From contig JAAWGR010000017.1 of the NCBI GenBank assembly GCA_022795445.1, forward strand, positions 1 to 41,822: a stretch of 41,822 bases of DNA, read 5' to 3'. Both the position numbers and the translations under genes were made by a program. The DNA comes from Oscillibacter sp. Lineage in GTDB: Bacteria > Bacillota > Clostridia > Oscillospirales > Oscillospiraceae. Shown in pieces: positions 32,954 through 40,968 of the stretch; the first letter of the stretch is position 1, and the number at the start of each line of letters is the position of its first letter. The notes beneath the pieces are model-generated. The model was not told where the DNA came from, made no database searches, and was given only the letters and a program-made list of their open reading frames with translations.

Positions 32954-34681
32954 ATGGACTTTATGAAGGAATATGAAAAGTGGCTTGCCAGCCCCGCGCT
33001 GAGCGACGCCGAGCGGGCGGAGCTGGAAGCCATTAAAGGGGATGCAAAGGAGATCGAGTCCCGGTTTTACGGCCCTCTGGAATTCGGTACCGCCGGCCTG
33101 CGGGGCACGATGTACACCGGCCTGCATAATATGAACATCCATGTCATCCGCTGGGCTACCCAGGGCTTTGCCGACGTCATCGCCGCGGAGGGCGAAGAGG
33201 GCAAAAAACGCGGCGTCGCCATCTGCATGGACTGCCGCAACCACTCGATGGAATTTGCCCGGGCCGCCGCAGAGGTCTGCGCCGCCAACGGCATCCATGT
33301 CCGCATCTTCGAGTCCCTGCGCCCGACCCCTGAGCTGAGCTTCGCCGTGCGGGAATACCATTGCCAGGCCGGCATCAACGTCACCGCCAGCCACAACCCC
33401 AAGGAATACAACGGTTATAAGGTCTATTGGCAGGACGGCGCACAGCTCCCGCCCCATCACGCCGACGCCATCGCCAAGCGCCTGAGCGAAATCGACATTT
33501 TTAACGACATCAAGCGTATGGACTATGACGAGGCCGTAAAGGCTGGACAGATCGAAGTCCTGGGGGAGGAGACGGATGAAAAATTCCTCTCCAACGTTAT
33601 GGGCCAGGTGATCGACAAGGCAACCGTCGAAAAGGTTGCTGACCGCTTCAAGATGGTCTACACCCCCTTCCACGGCACCGGCCATAAGCTGATCCCTGAG
33701 ACGCTGAAGCGTTTGGGCGTGAAAAACCTGATCTGCGTCCCTGAGCAGATGGTCATCGACGGGGACTTCCCCACCGTCAAGTCCCCGAACCCGGAGAACC
33801 CCGAAGGCTTCTATCTGGCGGTAGACCTTGCCAAAAAGGAAGGCGCGGACTTCATCCTGGGCTCCGACCCCGACGCCGACCGCGTGGGCATCATGATCCG
33901 CACCAAAGACGGCGAGTTTAAGGTCATCACCGGTAACCAGACCGGCGTCCTCCTGCTGGACTACCTCATCGGCGCAAAAAAGCGCACCGGCTCCATGCCG
34001 GAAAAGCCTGTGGCCCTCAAGACCATCGTTACTACCGAAATGGCCCGGAAAGTTGCCGAGGTCAACGGCCTCCAGTGCTATGATACCTTCACCGGTTTCA
34101 AGTTCCTGGCAGAGAAGAAAGACAAGCTGGAAAACAGCGGCGAGGGCAAGGTTATCTTTGCTTACGAGGAATCCTATGGTTACATGCTGGGCGATTACGT
34201 GCGGGATAAGGACGCCGTGACCGCAGCCCAGGCCCTGACCGAAATGGCCGCGTGGTATGCCTCCCAGGATATGACCCTGGCCGACGCCTTAGACCAGCTG
34301 TATGAGAAGTATGGCTATTATGCGGAACATACCTACAACCTTGTCATGCCCGGCCTGGACGGCCTGAAGGATATGGCAAACCTGATGGCGGGCCTGCGCG
34401 ACAATCCCCCGGCGGAGATCTCCGGCGTGAAGGTGGCCCAGTTCAAGGATTACAAAGACGGTTCCGTCGTCGAGTGCGCTACCGGTGCGCGGAGCAGCAT
34501 GGAACTCTCCGGTTCCAATGTCCTGCGTTTCGAGATGGCCGACGGCACCTCCGTTATTGTCCGTCCCTCCGGCACCGAGCCGAAGATCAAGGTTTACATC
34601 CTTACCCAGGGCAAGGACGCTGCCGATGCTCAAGCGAACGTAGATAAGTACGGCGAGTGGGTAAAGTCCCTGCAAAAGTAA
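32954..34681 (+). CDS. Phospho-sugar mutase (phosphoglucomutase/phosphomannomutase)
   Basis: This 575-residue cytoplasmic enzyme of the alpha-D-phosphohexomutase family interconverts hexose 1- and 6-phosphates, feeding cell-envelope sugar nucleotides and glycogen. Visible sites are the phosphoserine loop TASHNPKEYNGYK, the magnesium loop DPDADR, the sugar loop EESYGYM and the phosphate loop RPSGTEPKIKVY. Length and motifs fit the PgcA-like group of Firmicutes. GAGGAGG lies about 11 bases before the chosen ATG, nine codons inside a longer frame. It is a single gene with its own promoter and terminator; strong promoter and codon use suggest high expression. Confidence 0.95.
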   Translation: MDFMKEYEKWLASPALSDAERAELEAIKGDAKEIESRFYGPLEFGTAGLRGTMYTGLHNMNIHVIRWATQGFADVIAAEGEEGKKRGVAICMDCRNHSMEFARAAAEVCAANGIHVRIFESLRPTPELSFAVREYHCQAGINVTASHNPKEYNGYKVYWQDGAQLPPHHADAIAKRLSEIDIFNDIKRMDYDEAVKAGQIEVLGEETDEKFLSNVMGQVIDKATVEKVADRFKMVYTPFHGTGHKLIPETLKRLGVKNLICVPEQMVIDGDFPTVKSPNPENPEGFYLAVDLAKKEGADFILGSDPDADRVGIMIRTKDGEFKVITGNQTGVLLLDYLIGAKKRTGSMPEKPVALKTIVTTEMARKVAEVNGLQCYDTFTGFKFLAEKKDKLENSGEGKVIFAYEESYGYMLGDYVRDKDAVTAAQALTEMAAWYASQDMTLADALDQLYEKYGYYAEHTYNLVMPGLDGLKDMANLMAGLRDNPPAEISGVKVAQFKDYKDGSVVECATGARSSMELSGSNVLRFEMADGTSVIVRPSGTEPKIKVYILTQGKDAADAQANVDKYGEWVKSLQK

Positions 34682-34714
34682 GCGCCGCCAATTACATTCC
34701 AGAACTGGAAAATA

Positions 34715-34746
34715 AGAGGGTACTCGTATGAGTACCCTCTTGTTGT
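34715..34746 (+). terminator. Terminator of the phosphohexomutase gene
   Basis: An 11-pair perfect stem (AGAGGGTACTC with GAGTACCCTCT, GTAT loop) is followed by TGTTGT, 33 bases after the stop. Confidence 0.75.
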
Positions 34747-34759
34747 ATGTGAATTGTAT

Positions 34760-34803
34760 AGGAAGAAAACCGCCTGCCTGGCAAGAGGTCCCGGAAAAGG
34801 CGG
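34760..34803 (-). terminator. Possible terminator of the MarR-ABC operon
   Basis: Read leftwards, CCGCC (34803-34799) and GGCGG (34774-34770) can close a hairpin with an internal GCC/GGC pair, followed by TTTTCTTCC. The stem is short. Confidence 0.4.
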
Positions 34804-34815
34804 ATACCTGCGCAT

Positions 34816-36693
34816 TCAAGCCAGTTCCGCCTGACCGGTATACAACTGGTAGTAGCGCCCCTTTTGGCCCAGGAGGTCCTCATGGTCGCCGCGCTCAATG
34901 ATCTCGCCCTGTTCCAAGACAAGAATAGCCTTGGCGTTGCGGACCGTGGAAAGGCGGTGAGCGATCACAAACACGGTACGGCCCGCCATGAGGCGGTCCA
35001 TGCCCCGCTCGATCAATTTTTCCGTCCGGGTGTCGATGGAACTGGTGGCTTCATCGAGGATCAACACCGGCGGATTGGCGCAGGCGGCGCGGGCGATGTT
35101 CAACAGCTGGCGTTCGCCCTGGCTTAGGCTTCCGCCGTCGCCGGAGAGCACCGTCTGATAGCCCTGGGGCAGGTGGCGGATGAACGCGTCCGCACCTGCA
35201 AGGCGCGCCGCGGCTTCCACTTCTTCGTCTGTGGCGTCTAAGCGGCCATAACGGATGTTGTCCGCCACAGTACCAGTAAACAGGTGGGTATCCTGAAGGA
35301 CGACGCCCAGGGAACGGCGCAGGGAGTCCTTGGAAATCTCCTGAACGTCGATGCCGTCATAGGTGATGGCGCCGCTCTGGATTTCATAGAAGCGGTTGAT
35401 CAGGCTGGTGATGGTCGTTTTGCCCGCGCCGGTGGAACCGACAAAGGCAATCTTCTGCCCCGGCTTCGCAAAGAGCGAGACGTCTTTCAGAATCACGTGC
35501 TCCGGGTTGTAGCCAAATACCACATGGTCGAACCGCACGTCGCCCCGGAGGGGAATCAATGCGCCGTCCGGCTTCTTCCAGGCCCAAGCGCCGGTGTCGT
35601 AACCGGCTTCTGTAATGGTTCCATCCCGGGCTTCCGACACGTGGACAAGCTCAACTTTGCCTGTATCTTGTTCGGGTTCGGTCTCCATGATCTCGAAAAT
35701 GCGTTCCGCGCCGGCTACGGCAGAGAGGATGGTATTGACCTGCTGGGAAATCTGCGTAATGGGCTGGCTGACCTGCCGGGTATATTGGAGGAAGGCCCCC
35801 AGGTCGCCCAGCTGGAAGCTGCCGCCTCCATGGATGGCGAACATAGCTCCGGCGCAGCAGGTGATGGCATAGTTGACATAACTGAGGTTGCCCATAGCGG
35901 GCATCATAACGCCTGCGAAAATCTGCGCTCGGGTGCCCGCTTGACGGTAGGCCTCATTGCGGACATAAAACCCTTCTTTGGCGGCGGACTCGTGGTTGAA
36001 GACCTTGATCACCTTCTGCCCTTCAATCATCTCCTCAATGTAGCCATTGACCTCGCCAAGAGCCTTTTGCTGCTGGGCGAAGAAGCGGCGGCTGCGGCCC
36101 CCGATCTGCTTAACCACCAGGAGCATCACCGCCAGGACGGCAAAGGTGATCAATGTCAGCGGGGGGCTGAGGACCAGCATCATCAGGATGGTGCCGACAA
36201 AATTCAGCGAGCAGGAAATCAGGCTGCCAAAGCTGTTGTTCAGGGCCTCCGAGACGGTTTCGATGTCGTTGGTATACCGGCTCATTAGTTCGCCGTGGGT
36301 ATGGACGTCGAAAAACTTCAGCGGCAGGGACTGCATTTTGTCGAACAAGTCCGCCCGGATTTTTGCCATGGTGTTCTGGGAAATATGGACCATAATGCGG
36401 GCATATCCGAACGAACAGGCCGCGCCGGCGATATAGACCGCCGCCATAATGGACAGCATCCTGGCAAGACCTGGGAAGTCGCCAGGGAGGATATAGTCGT
36501 TGATCAGCGGCTTGATGAGGTAGGAGCCGCCAACCGTGCAGGCGGAGCTGACAACCAGCAGAACGGCCACCAGGCACAGCGCCAGCTTATAGCGCCCCAG
36601 ATATTTCATCAGCTTTCCAAGGGTTCTGCGCAAATTTTTCGGTTTGGCGAAGCCGCCGCGGGGCGGGCCGCCGGGACCGGGATGTTTAGGCAT
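34816..36693 (-). CDS. ABC exporter half-transporter (membrane domain fused to ATPase), second of pair
   Basis: This 625-residue half-transporter of the multidrug/lipid exporter type has a Pro/Gly-rich cytoplasmic tail, six membrane helices in residues 35-330, then the ATPase with Walker A GSTGAGKT, Q-loop VLQDTHLF, signature LSQGERQ, Walker B VLILDEATSS and His in IAHRLS. About 40 extra residues link the membrane and ATPase parts. It has the canonical catalytic glutamate (DEATS), whereas its partner has Asp-Ser in place of Glu-Ala (DDSTS), as in heterodimeric exporters with one weak site. ATG chosen with AAGGAG nine bases upstream; it overlaps the partner's stop by eight bases. Confidence 0.95.
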   Translation of the reverse strand: MPKHPGPGGPPRGGFAKPKNLRRTLGKLMKYLGRYKLALCLVAVLLVVSSACTVGGSYLIKPLINDYILPGDFPGLARMLSIMAAVYIAGAACSFGYARIMVHISQNTMAKIRADLFDKMQSLPLKFFDVHTHGELMSRYTNDIETVSEALNNSFGSLISCSLNFVGTILMMLVLSPPLTLITFAVLAVMLLVVKQIGGRSRRFFAQQQKALGEVNGYIEEMIEGQKVIKVFNHESAAKEGFYVRNEAYRQAGTRAQIFAGVMMPAMGNLSYVNYAITCCAGAMFAIHGGGSFQLGDLGAFLQYTRQVSQPITQISQQVNTILSAVAGAERIFEIMETEPEQDTGKVELVHVSEARDGTITEAGYDTGAWAWKKPDGALIPLRGDVRFDHVVFGYNPEHVILKDVSLFAKPGQKIAFVGSTGAGKTTITSLINRFYEIQSGAITYDGIDVQEISKDSLRRSLGVVLQDTHLFTGTVADNIRYGRLDATDEEVEAAARLAGADAFIRHLPQGYQTVLSGDGGSLSQGERQLLNIARAACANPPVLILDEATSSIDTRTEKLIERGMDRLMAGRTVFVIAHRLSTVRNAKAILVLEQGEIIERGDHEDLLGQKGRYYQLYTGQAELA

Positions 36694-38437
36694 CAATACT
36701 CGCTCCTTCCTGTTGGGATTGATAGACCTCGCGGTAAATGGCGCAGGTCTGCATCAGTTCATCATGTTTCCCCTGCGCAACGATGCTGCCGCCGTCCATG
36801 ACGAGGATAACGTCGGCTTCGCAGACGGAGGCCACCCGCTGAGCGATGATAAACTTGGTGGTGTCTTTCAGCTCGCGGACGAAAGCGGCGCGGATTTTCG
36901 CGTCCGTGGCGGTGTCTACGGCGCTGGTAGAGTCGTCCAGGATCAACACCTTGGGCTGTTTCAGGATCGCCCGGGCGATGCACAGCCGCTGCTTCTGTCC
37001 GCCGGAGACGTTTACGCCGCCCTGGCCCAGGTCGGTATCCAAGCCGTCGGGCATTCGCTCCAGGAATTCGTCCGCACAGGCGGCGCGGCACGCGGCCCAG
37101 AGCTGGTCTTCCGTAGCATTGGGATTTCCCCAGAGAAGGTTCTCCCGGATTGTGCCGGAAAAGAGGGTGTTTTTCTGTAAAACAACGCTTACAGCGTCCC
37201 GCAGGTGTTCCATGGTGTAGGCGTCCACCGGACGTCCGCCCACGGATACGGTGCCGCGCTCGGCCTCATAGAGGCGGGGGATGAGGGAGACCAGCGTCGT
37301 TTTGCCGCTGCCGGTTCCGCCCAGGACGCCCACGGTCTGGCCGGAACGAATATGAAGGTTCACATCCTGCAAAATCCACTCTGGGCTTTCCGGGCTGTAC
37401 TTAAAGGAAACATGGTCAAAATCAATGCGGCCGTCGGAGACGGTGACTGGGCGGCCTTCTTCATCGGCTGCCGCCCTGCTGTCGGTGATGGCGGGGATCT
37501 CGGCCAGAACTTCCACAATACGCCGTGCGCAGGCGACCGAGCGGGTGAGCATCATGAAAACCATGGAGACCATCATGAGGGATATCATGATCTGGGTGAT
37601 ATAGGTGAAGTAGGTCATGAGCTTGCCGGCGGGCAGGGTTCCGGAGAAGACCATATGCCCGCCGAACCACATGACGGCGATGATGGTGCCGTAGACGATC
37701 AGCATCATGATCGGCATGTTGATGACCACCGCGCCAAAAGCCTGCTGGGATGTGTTCTTCAAGTCATTGTTTCGCTTGGCGAATTTTTCCAGTTCATAGT
37801 CCTCCCGTACAAAGGATTTGACCACGCGGATGCCCGTCAGGTTTTCCTGGACGACCAAGTTCAGCGCATCGGTTTTCTCCTGAAGGGAGCGGAACATTGG
37901 CCCCACCCGTACCAGGATGACAGAAACCACGACGACCAGCAGCGGGAGGGCGACTAGGAACACATTGCTGAGCCGATAGCTGATGCGGACAGACAGCACC
38001 AGGGCGGAAATCAGCATCACCGGAGCCCGCACCAGGAGGCGCATACCCATCATCAGGGTCATCTGCATCGCGTTGACGTCGCTGGTAAGGCGTGTGACCA
38101 GGGAAGCAGTAGAGAAGCCTTCGATGTTGGAAAAGGCGAAGGTTTGGATATGGTCATACTCTGCCCGGCGCAGGTTTGCGCCGAAGCCCTGTCCGGCGAC
38201 AGAGGAGCAGATTGCCGCGCTGACGCCGAAGAAGAGGGAAACAAGGGCCAGCACGACCATCCGTCCGCCCTCACGCAGGATGTAGGACTGATCGCCGTTT
38301 TGGATGCCGATATCGACGATATCGCTCATAACCAGCGGGATCAGCAGTTCAAAGACGGCCTCAGCTGCGCTGCACGCGATGCCTATGAGGATCCATAGGC
38401 GGTAGGGGCGGGCATGAGGCCAGAGTTTTTTCATCAT
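36686..38437 (-). CDS. ABC exporter half-transporter, first of pair (degenerate ATP site)
   Basis: This 583-residue half-transporter has six membrane helices in residues 15-300 and an ATPase with Walker A GGTGSGKT, Q-loop VLQKNTLF, signature VSGGQKQR and Walker B VLILDDSTSAVD. The residue after Walker B is Asp instead of the catalytic Glu and the switch His is replaced (IIAQRVAS), so one ATP site of the heterodimer is degenerate. Together with the downstream partner it would export drugs, lipids or peptides. The ATG overlaps the marR stop by four bases (ATGA), so all three genes are coupled. Confidence 0.95.
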   Translation of the reverse strand: MMKKLWPHARPYRLWILIGIACSAAEAVFELLIPLVMSDIVDIGIQNGDQSYILREGGRMVVLALVSLFFGVSAAICSSVAGQGFGANLRRAEYDHIQTFAFSNIEGFSTASLVTRLTSDVNAMQMTLMMGMRLLVRAPVMLISALVLSVRISYRLSNVFLVALPLLVVVVSVILVRVGPMFRSLQEKTDALNLVVQENLTGIRVVKSFVREDYELEKFAKRNNDLKNTSQQAFGAVVINMPIMMLIVYGTIIAVMWFGGHMVFSGTLPAGKLMTYFTYITQIMISLMMVSMVFMMLTRSVACARRIVEVLAEIPAITDSRAAADEEGRPVTVSDGRIDFDHVSFKYSPESPEWILQDVNLHIRSGQTVGVLGGTGSGKTTLVSLIPRLYEAERGTVSVGGRPVDAYTMEHLRDAVSVVLQKNTLFSGTIRENLLWGNPNATEDQLWAACRAACADEFLERMPDGLDTDLGQGGVNVSGGQKQRLCIARAILKQPKVLILDDSTSAVDTATDAKIRAAFVRELKDTTKFIIAQRVASVCEADVILVMDGGSIVAQGKHDELMQTCAIYREVYQSQQEGASIDA

Positions 38438-38883
38438 GTTGCTCGATCCTCCTCAAGATTTTGGATTGTGCGCTCCAGGAGCGCTGTCAGAAGAGTTTTC
38501 TCCTCGGGGGTAAAGCCCCGCGTCATAGTCTGTTCCACCTCTAAGAAGCTCTTTTGAAACAGCGCTTGTTGTTCCGCCCCTTTGGGGGTGAGGGTGATGA
38601 GGCGGCGGCGGGCGTCGCTGCCGCTGACGGAACGCTGGATAAAGCCTTTTTCTTCCAAGCGGTCCAACACGCCGTTGGCTGTGGAAGGTTTGACCCGCAT
38701 GAAGCGCGTCAGGTCGCACTGTGGGGCCTGACCGCCGCAATGGTGCAGGTAGAGCAGCACATGGGTTTGGGCGGGGGTGACGCCATAGCGGGAGACACGG
38801 ACGTCCATACATGTTTTGGCGAGTTGGGAGACGCGGGCCATCATTGGGCCAAGGCGTTTTTTATCCTGTTCATCGCATACCAT
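38434..38883 (-). CDS. MarR-family transcriptional regulator
   Basis: This 149-residue winged-helix protein has the MarR layout: dimer helices at both ends, a recognition helix region (CDLTRFMRVKPSTANGVLDRLEEKGFIQR) and a wing with DARRRLITLTPKG. It heads the operon with two ABC exporter genes, so it probably represses them and itself until a drug-like ligand binds. A pair of matching operator-like repeats lies 43-72 bases upstream. GAGGTG lies before the ATG. Confidence 0.93.
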   Translation of the reverse strand: MVCDEQDKKRLGPMMARVSQLAKTCMDVRVSRYGVTPAQTHVLLYLHHCGGQAPQCDLTRFMRVKPSTANGVLDRLEEKGFIQRSVSGSDARRRLITLTPKGAEQQALFQKSFLEVEQTMTRGFTPEEKTLLTALLERTIQNLEEDRAT

Positions 38884-38925
38884 GGAAACACCTCATTCAG
38901 CGGACCAAAGGGTACGCACACTTTT

Positions 38926-38955
38926 TTAGCATGCTAAATATTAGCGTGCTAAATA
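38926..38955. promoter_or_regulatory. Tandem palindromic operator of the marR-ABC operon
   Basis: Two 15-base direct repeats, TTAGCATGCTAAATA (38926-38940) and TTAGCGTGCTAAATA (38941-38955), each hold an inverted repeat (TTAGC-GCTAA). The size and symmetry fit two MarR dimer sites overlapping the promoter region. The core promoter itself could not be separated from them. Confidence 0.7.
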
Positions 38956-39073
38956 TTAACACACATCCCTCTATCCGTCAATAGGAATTTGCGGTTTTTC
39001 TTTGAATAAATTGTGAATAAACCATGAAATCCTAGGTTTTTGTAAACAAATTGTGAAAGCTCCACGGAAACGG

Positions 39074-39102
39074 TTGACTTTTTACCCAGCCCCTTGTATG
39101 AT
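39074..39102 (+). promoter_or_regulatory. Sigma-A promoter without a downstream coding gene
   Basis: TTGACT (39074-39079), a 17-base spacer and TATGAT (39097-39102). No gene follows on this strand before the terminator at 39170-39202, which suggests a short RNA. Confidence 0.55.
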
Positions 39103-39108
39103 AGACCC

Positions 39109-39207
39109 ATCAAGCAAGATTGCTTGTGACCATACCATTTTCCCTCTCCTTTCTCTATATCATACAAGAAAAACAGGCAGCCCTGACAGGGTTGCCTGTT
39201 TTCCTTT
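39109..39207 (+). ncRNA. Candidate small RNA of about 100 bases
   Basis: The stretch runs from the expected start of the promoter at 39074-39102 to a strong terminator. It has no start code with a ribosome site. It begins with a small hairpin (CAAGCA-AGAT-TGCTTG) and then a single-stranded pyrimidine run (39141-39155, with CCCTCTCCTTTCTC) complementary to Shine-Dalgarno sequences. The terminator also serves the facing flavodoxin-like operon, so the case for an RNA rests on the promoter. Confidence 0.35.
39170..39207. terminator. Bidirectional terminator
   Basis: A 15-pair stem (39170-39184 with 39188-39202, one G-T pair, GAC loop) is followed by CCTTTCTT in plus and by a TTTTTCTTG run in minus. 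In the minus direction it ends the flavodoxin-like operon, 52 bases after its stop. Confidence 0.8.
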
Positions 39208-39254
39208 CTTCTGTGTCCGAAAGCCGTGTGGCAGATAAGATGTTCCCCAAAGAA

Positions 39255-39803
39255 TCAAATGGATTTGCCCAGTTCCCGGGCGTCGTCAAGCTCCTTGCGG
39301 CCTGTAATGTCGCCCACGTCCATCACGCCGCCGCAGAGGACTTTGCCAAGATTCTTCCACTGCAAGTGCTGCATCAGGTGGTCGTAATAAAGGGAGACGT
39401 CTTCAAATCCATTTCCTTCCGCCGCCATCAGCAGGACGGAGGCTCGCTCATGTCCCCGCAGCAGGTTGCCGTCGCCCTCTTCCAGCGCGAACAGGCGGTC
39501 AATCGCTGTGCGGAGCTGTCCGCTCATGGTCCAGTAGTACAGCGGGGTCGCCAGTACAATAACGTTACAGTCCTTTACTGCTGGATAGATCTTTGCCATA
39601 TCATCCCGCTGAACGCAGGGACAATCTCTGCTGCTGTGCCCGCCAAAGCAGCCTTTGCAGCCGTGGATGTCCATACTGTCCAGAAAGAACTCCATAACTG
39701 TATGACCGGCGCTCTCTGCGCCTTCGGTAAAGGCTTTGACCAGCATGGAGGTATTGCCTTTTTTTCGGGGACTGCCGTTCAGAACAACGATTTTCTTAGG
39801 CAT
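39255..39803 (-). CDS. Flavodoxin-family NAD(P)H-dependent oxidoreductase (second of pair)
   Basis: This 182-residue flavoprotein has the FMN phosphate loop LNGSPRKKGNTSMLV near the N-terminus, then a cysteine-rich loop (GCKGCFGGHSSRDCPC) and ATPLYYWTMSGQLRTAIDR, typical of the iron-sulphur-flavoprotein/FMN-reductase group. The cysteines may bind metal or act in redox. It follows its paralogue by 15 bases, so both are co-transcribed. The second ATG was chosen, because the AGAGG site touches the first. Confidence 0.88.
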   Translation of the reverse strand: MPKKIVVLNGSPRKKGNTSMLVKAFTEGAESAGHTVMEFFLDSMDIHGCKGCFGGHSSRDCPCVQRDDMAKIYPAVKDCNVIVLATPLYYWTMSGQLRTAIDRLFALEEGDGNLLRGHERASVLLMAAEGNGFEDVSLYYDHLMQHLQWKNLGKVLCGGVMDVGDITGRKELDDARELGKSI

Positions 39804-39818
39804 TGTTTCCATCCTCTC

Positions 39819-40364
39819 TTAGAATTTTTCCGCCAGAGCTGCGGCTTGGGTGCAGCCATCCGTTTTGCTGACGTCGCCTTTGTTCAGCACGCCGGGGATC
39901 AGAACTTCGCCCACCACTTTCCATTTCAGCAGGGCGGCGGTGCGCTCTAGGGGAATCCGCACGCCGTCCATGACAGACATATCTTCCTCTTCGCAGCAGA
40001 CGATCATGGCGCACTCCTTGTCGGCATAGTCCTTGCCGCCTATCACAAGGGAATACATCCGGTCAATGACGCCTTTGATCTGGGCGGGGATGGAATACCA
40101 GTAGACCGGCATGGTGAAGACGATGGCGTCAGCCTCCAGGACGGCGGGAGCGATGGTGTTAAAGTCGTCGTCAAAGGAGCAGGCTTTTCCGGTTTGGTAG
40201 CAGGTTTCGCAGGCACGGCAGCCGCCGATTTTCATTGCAGCGGCATCAAAGCGGGTAATGGTGTGGCCTTTGGCCTCCGCCGCCTGGATAAAGGCGCCGG
40301 TCATAGCAAAGCTGTTGCCGCCTTTGCGGGGGCTTCCGGTAATGACTACAATTTTTTTACGCAT
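39819..40364 (-). CDS. Flavodoxin-family NAD(P)H-dependent oxidoreductase (first of pair)
   Basis: This 181-residue paralogue has ITGSPRKGGNSFAMTGAF, a CRACETCYQTGKAC loop and FTMPVYWYSIPAQIKGVIDR. It would bind FMN and reduce quinones, nitro compounds or similar electrophiles. The divergent HxlR-type regulator beside it suggests induction by redox-active or electrophilic compounds, as in the YodB/HypR systems of Bacillus; this is inferred. AAGGAAGG precedes the ATG. Confidence 0.9.
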   Translation of the reverse strand: MRKKIVVITGSPRKGGNSFAMTGAFIQAAEAKGHTITRFDAAAMKIGGCRACETCYQTGKACSFDDDFNTIAPAVLEADAIVFTMPVYWYSIPAQIKGVIDRMYSLVIGGKDYADKECAMIVCCEEEDMSVMDGVRIPLERTAALLKWKVVGEVLIPGVLNKGDVSKTDGCTQAAALAEKF

Positions 40365-40436
40365 AGTAATTCCTTCCTTTCTGCGGTTTTCGCAAATGTG
40401 TGTAACGTTCTTCCATCATCCTGTCTGTTGCTGTGA

Positions 40437-40465
40437 TTGACTTTTTCCGCTGTTGACATTATAAT
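40437..40465 (+). promoter_or_regulatory. Sigma-A promoter of the HxlR gene, within a divergent promoter region
   Basis: TTGACT (40437-40442), a 17-base spacer and TATAAT (40460-40465). The sequence ATTATAAT is self-complementary, so it can also serve as -10 for the divergent flavodoxin-like operon, with a weak TTATGG -35. A small inverted repeat ATTCT-AACA-AGAAT (40464-40477) overlaps the expected start. Confidence 0.7.
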
Positions 40466-40490
40466 TCTAACAAGAATGGACCATAAAAAC

Positions 40491-40517
40491 AAGTACGCAC
40501 ATAAAAGTGCGATACTT
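40491..40517. promoter_or_regulatory. Likely HxlR operator
   Basis: AAGTACGCAC and GTGCGATACTT form an inverted repeat (one extra base) around ATAAAA, 21-47 bases before the HxlR start. Position and symmetry suggest an autoregulatory operator. Confidence 0.45.
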
Positions 40518-40537
40518 ACTTAAAGGAGAGTGTAAAG

Positions 40538-40870
40538 GTGGAGAAATGCAGCATTTCTCAGGCGTGTTTGAATGACACTGGTTTCAGCTACACGCTGTCC
40601 TTGATTAACGGAAAATATAAGATGACAATCTTGTATACGCTGATGGAGTTTGGAGTAGTACGGTTCAATGAGATGAAAAGGTATATTGGAGAGATTTCCT
40701 ACAAGACCCTCAGTTCTACCTTGAAAGAACTGGAAGCGGACCAGCTGGTTCACCGAAAGGAGTATCCTCAGATTCCGCCGAAGGTGGAATACAGCTTGAC
40801 AGAGCGGGGAAAATCCCTGATTCCCATTTTGGATGGGATGTGCGAGTGGGGGGATCGGAACCGGTTGTAA
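40538..40870 (+). CDS. HxlR-family winged-helix transcriptional regulator
   Basis: This 110-residue regulator has the HxlR core: NGKYKMTILYTLMEFGVVRFNEMKRYIG, then SYKTLSSTLKELEADQLVHRKEY and the wing VEYSLTERGKSL. Cysteines at positions 4 and 10 (KCSISQAC) and one near the end (MCEWG) could sense electrophiles or disulfide stress, as in YodB and HypR. The start is a GTG with AAAGGAG nine bases upstream. It is divergent from two flavodoxin-like reductases, its likely targets. Confidence 0.92.
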   Translation: MEKCSISQACLNDTGFSYTLSLINGKYKMTILYTLMEFGVVRFNEMKRYIGEISYKTLSSTLKELEADQLVHRKEYPQIPPKVEYSLTERGKSLIPILDGMCEWGDRNRL

Positions 40871-40920
40871 GGAGATGTACCGCATTGATTACAGATATAC
40901 TTATCCCAAATCAACACATA

Positions 40921-40968
40921 AACCATCAAGTGGAGCAACTACCGGTATAGTTGCTCCACTTGATGGTT
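40921..40968. repeat. 21-bp perfect inverted repeat
   Basis: AACCATCAAGTGGAGCAACTA (40921-40941, given here with its 6-base loop CCGGTA) is mirrored exactly at 40948-40968. It lies between convergent genes and covers the stop of the Gly/Ala-rich protein. There is no T-run on either side, so it is not a standard intrinsic terminator. Confidence 0.7.

Noticed and set aside
38949..39167. A 72-codon minus-strand frame
   Set aside because: There is no ribosome site or recognisable domain; it overlaps the MarR operator region and runs opposite the candidate small RNA.
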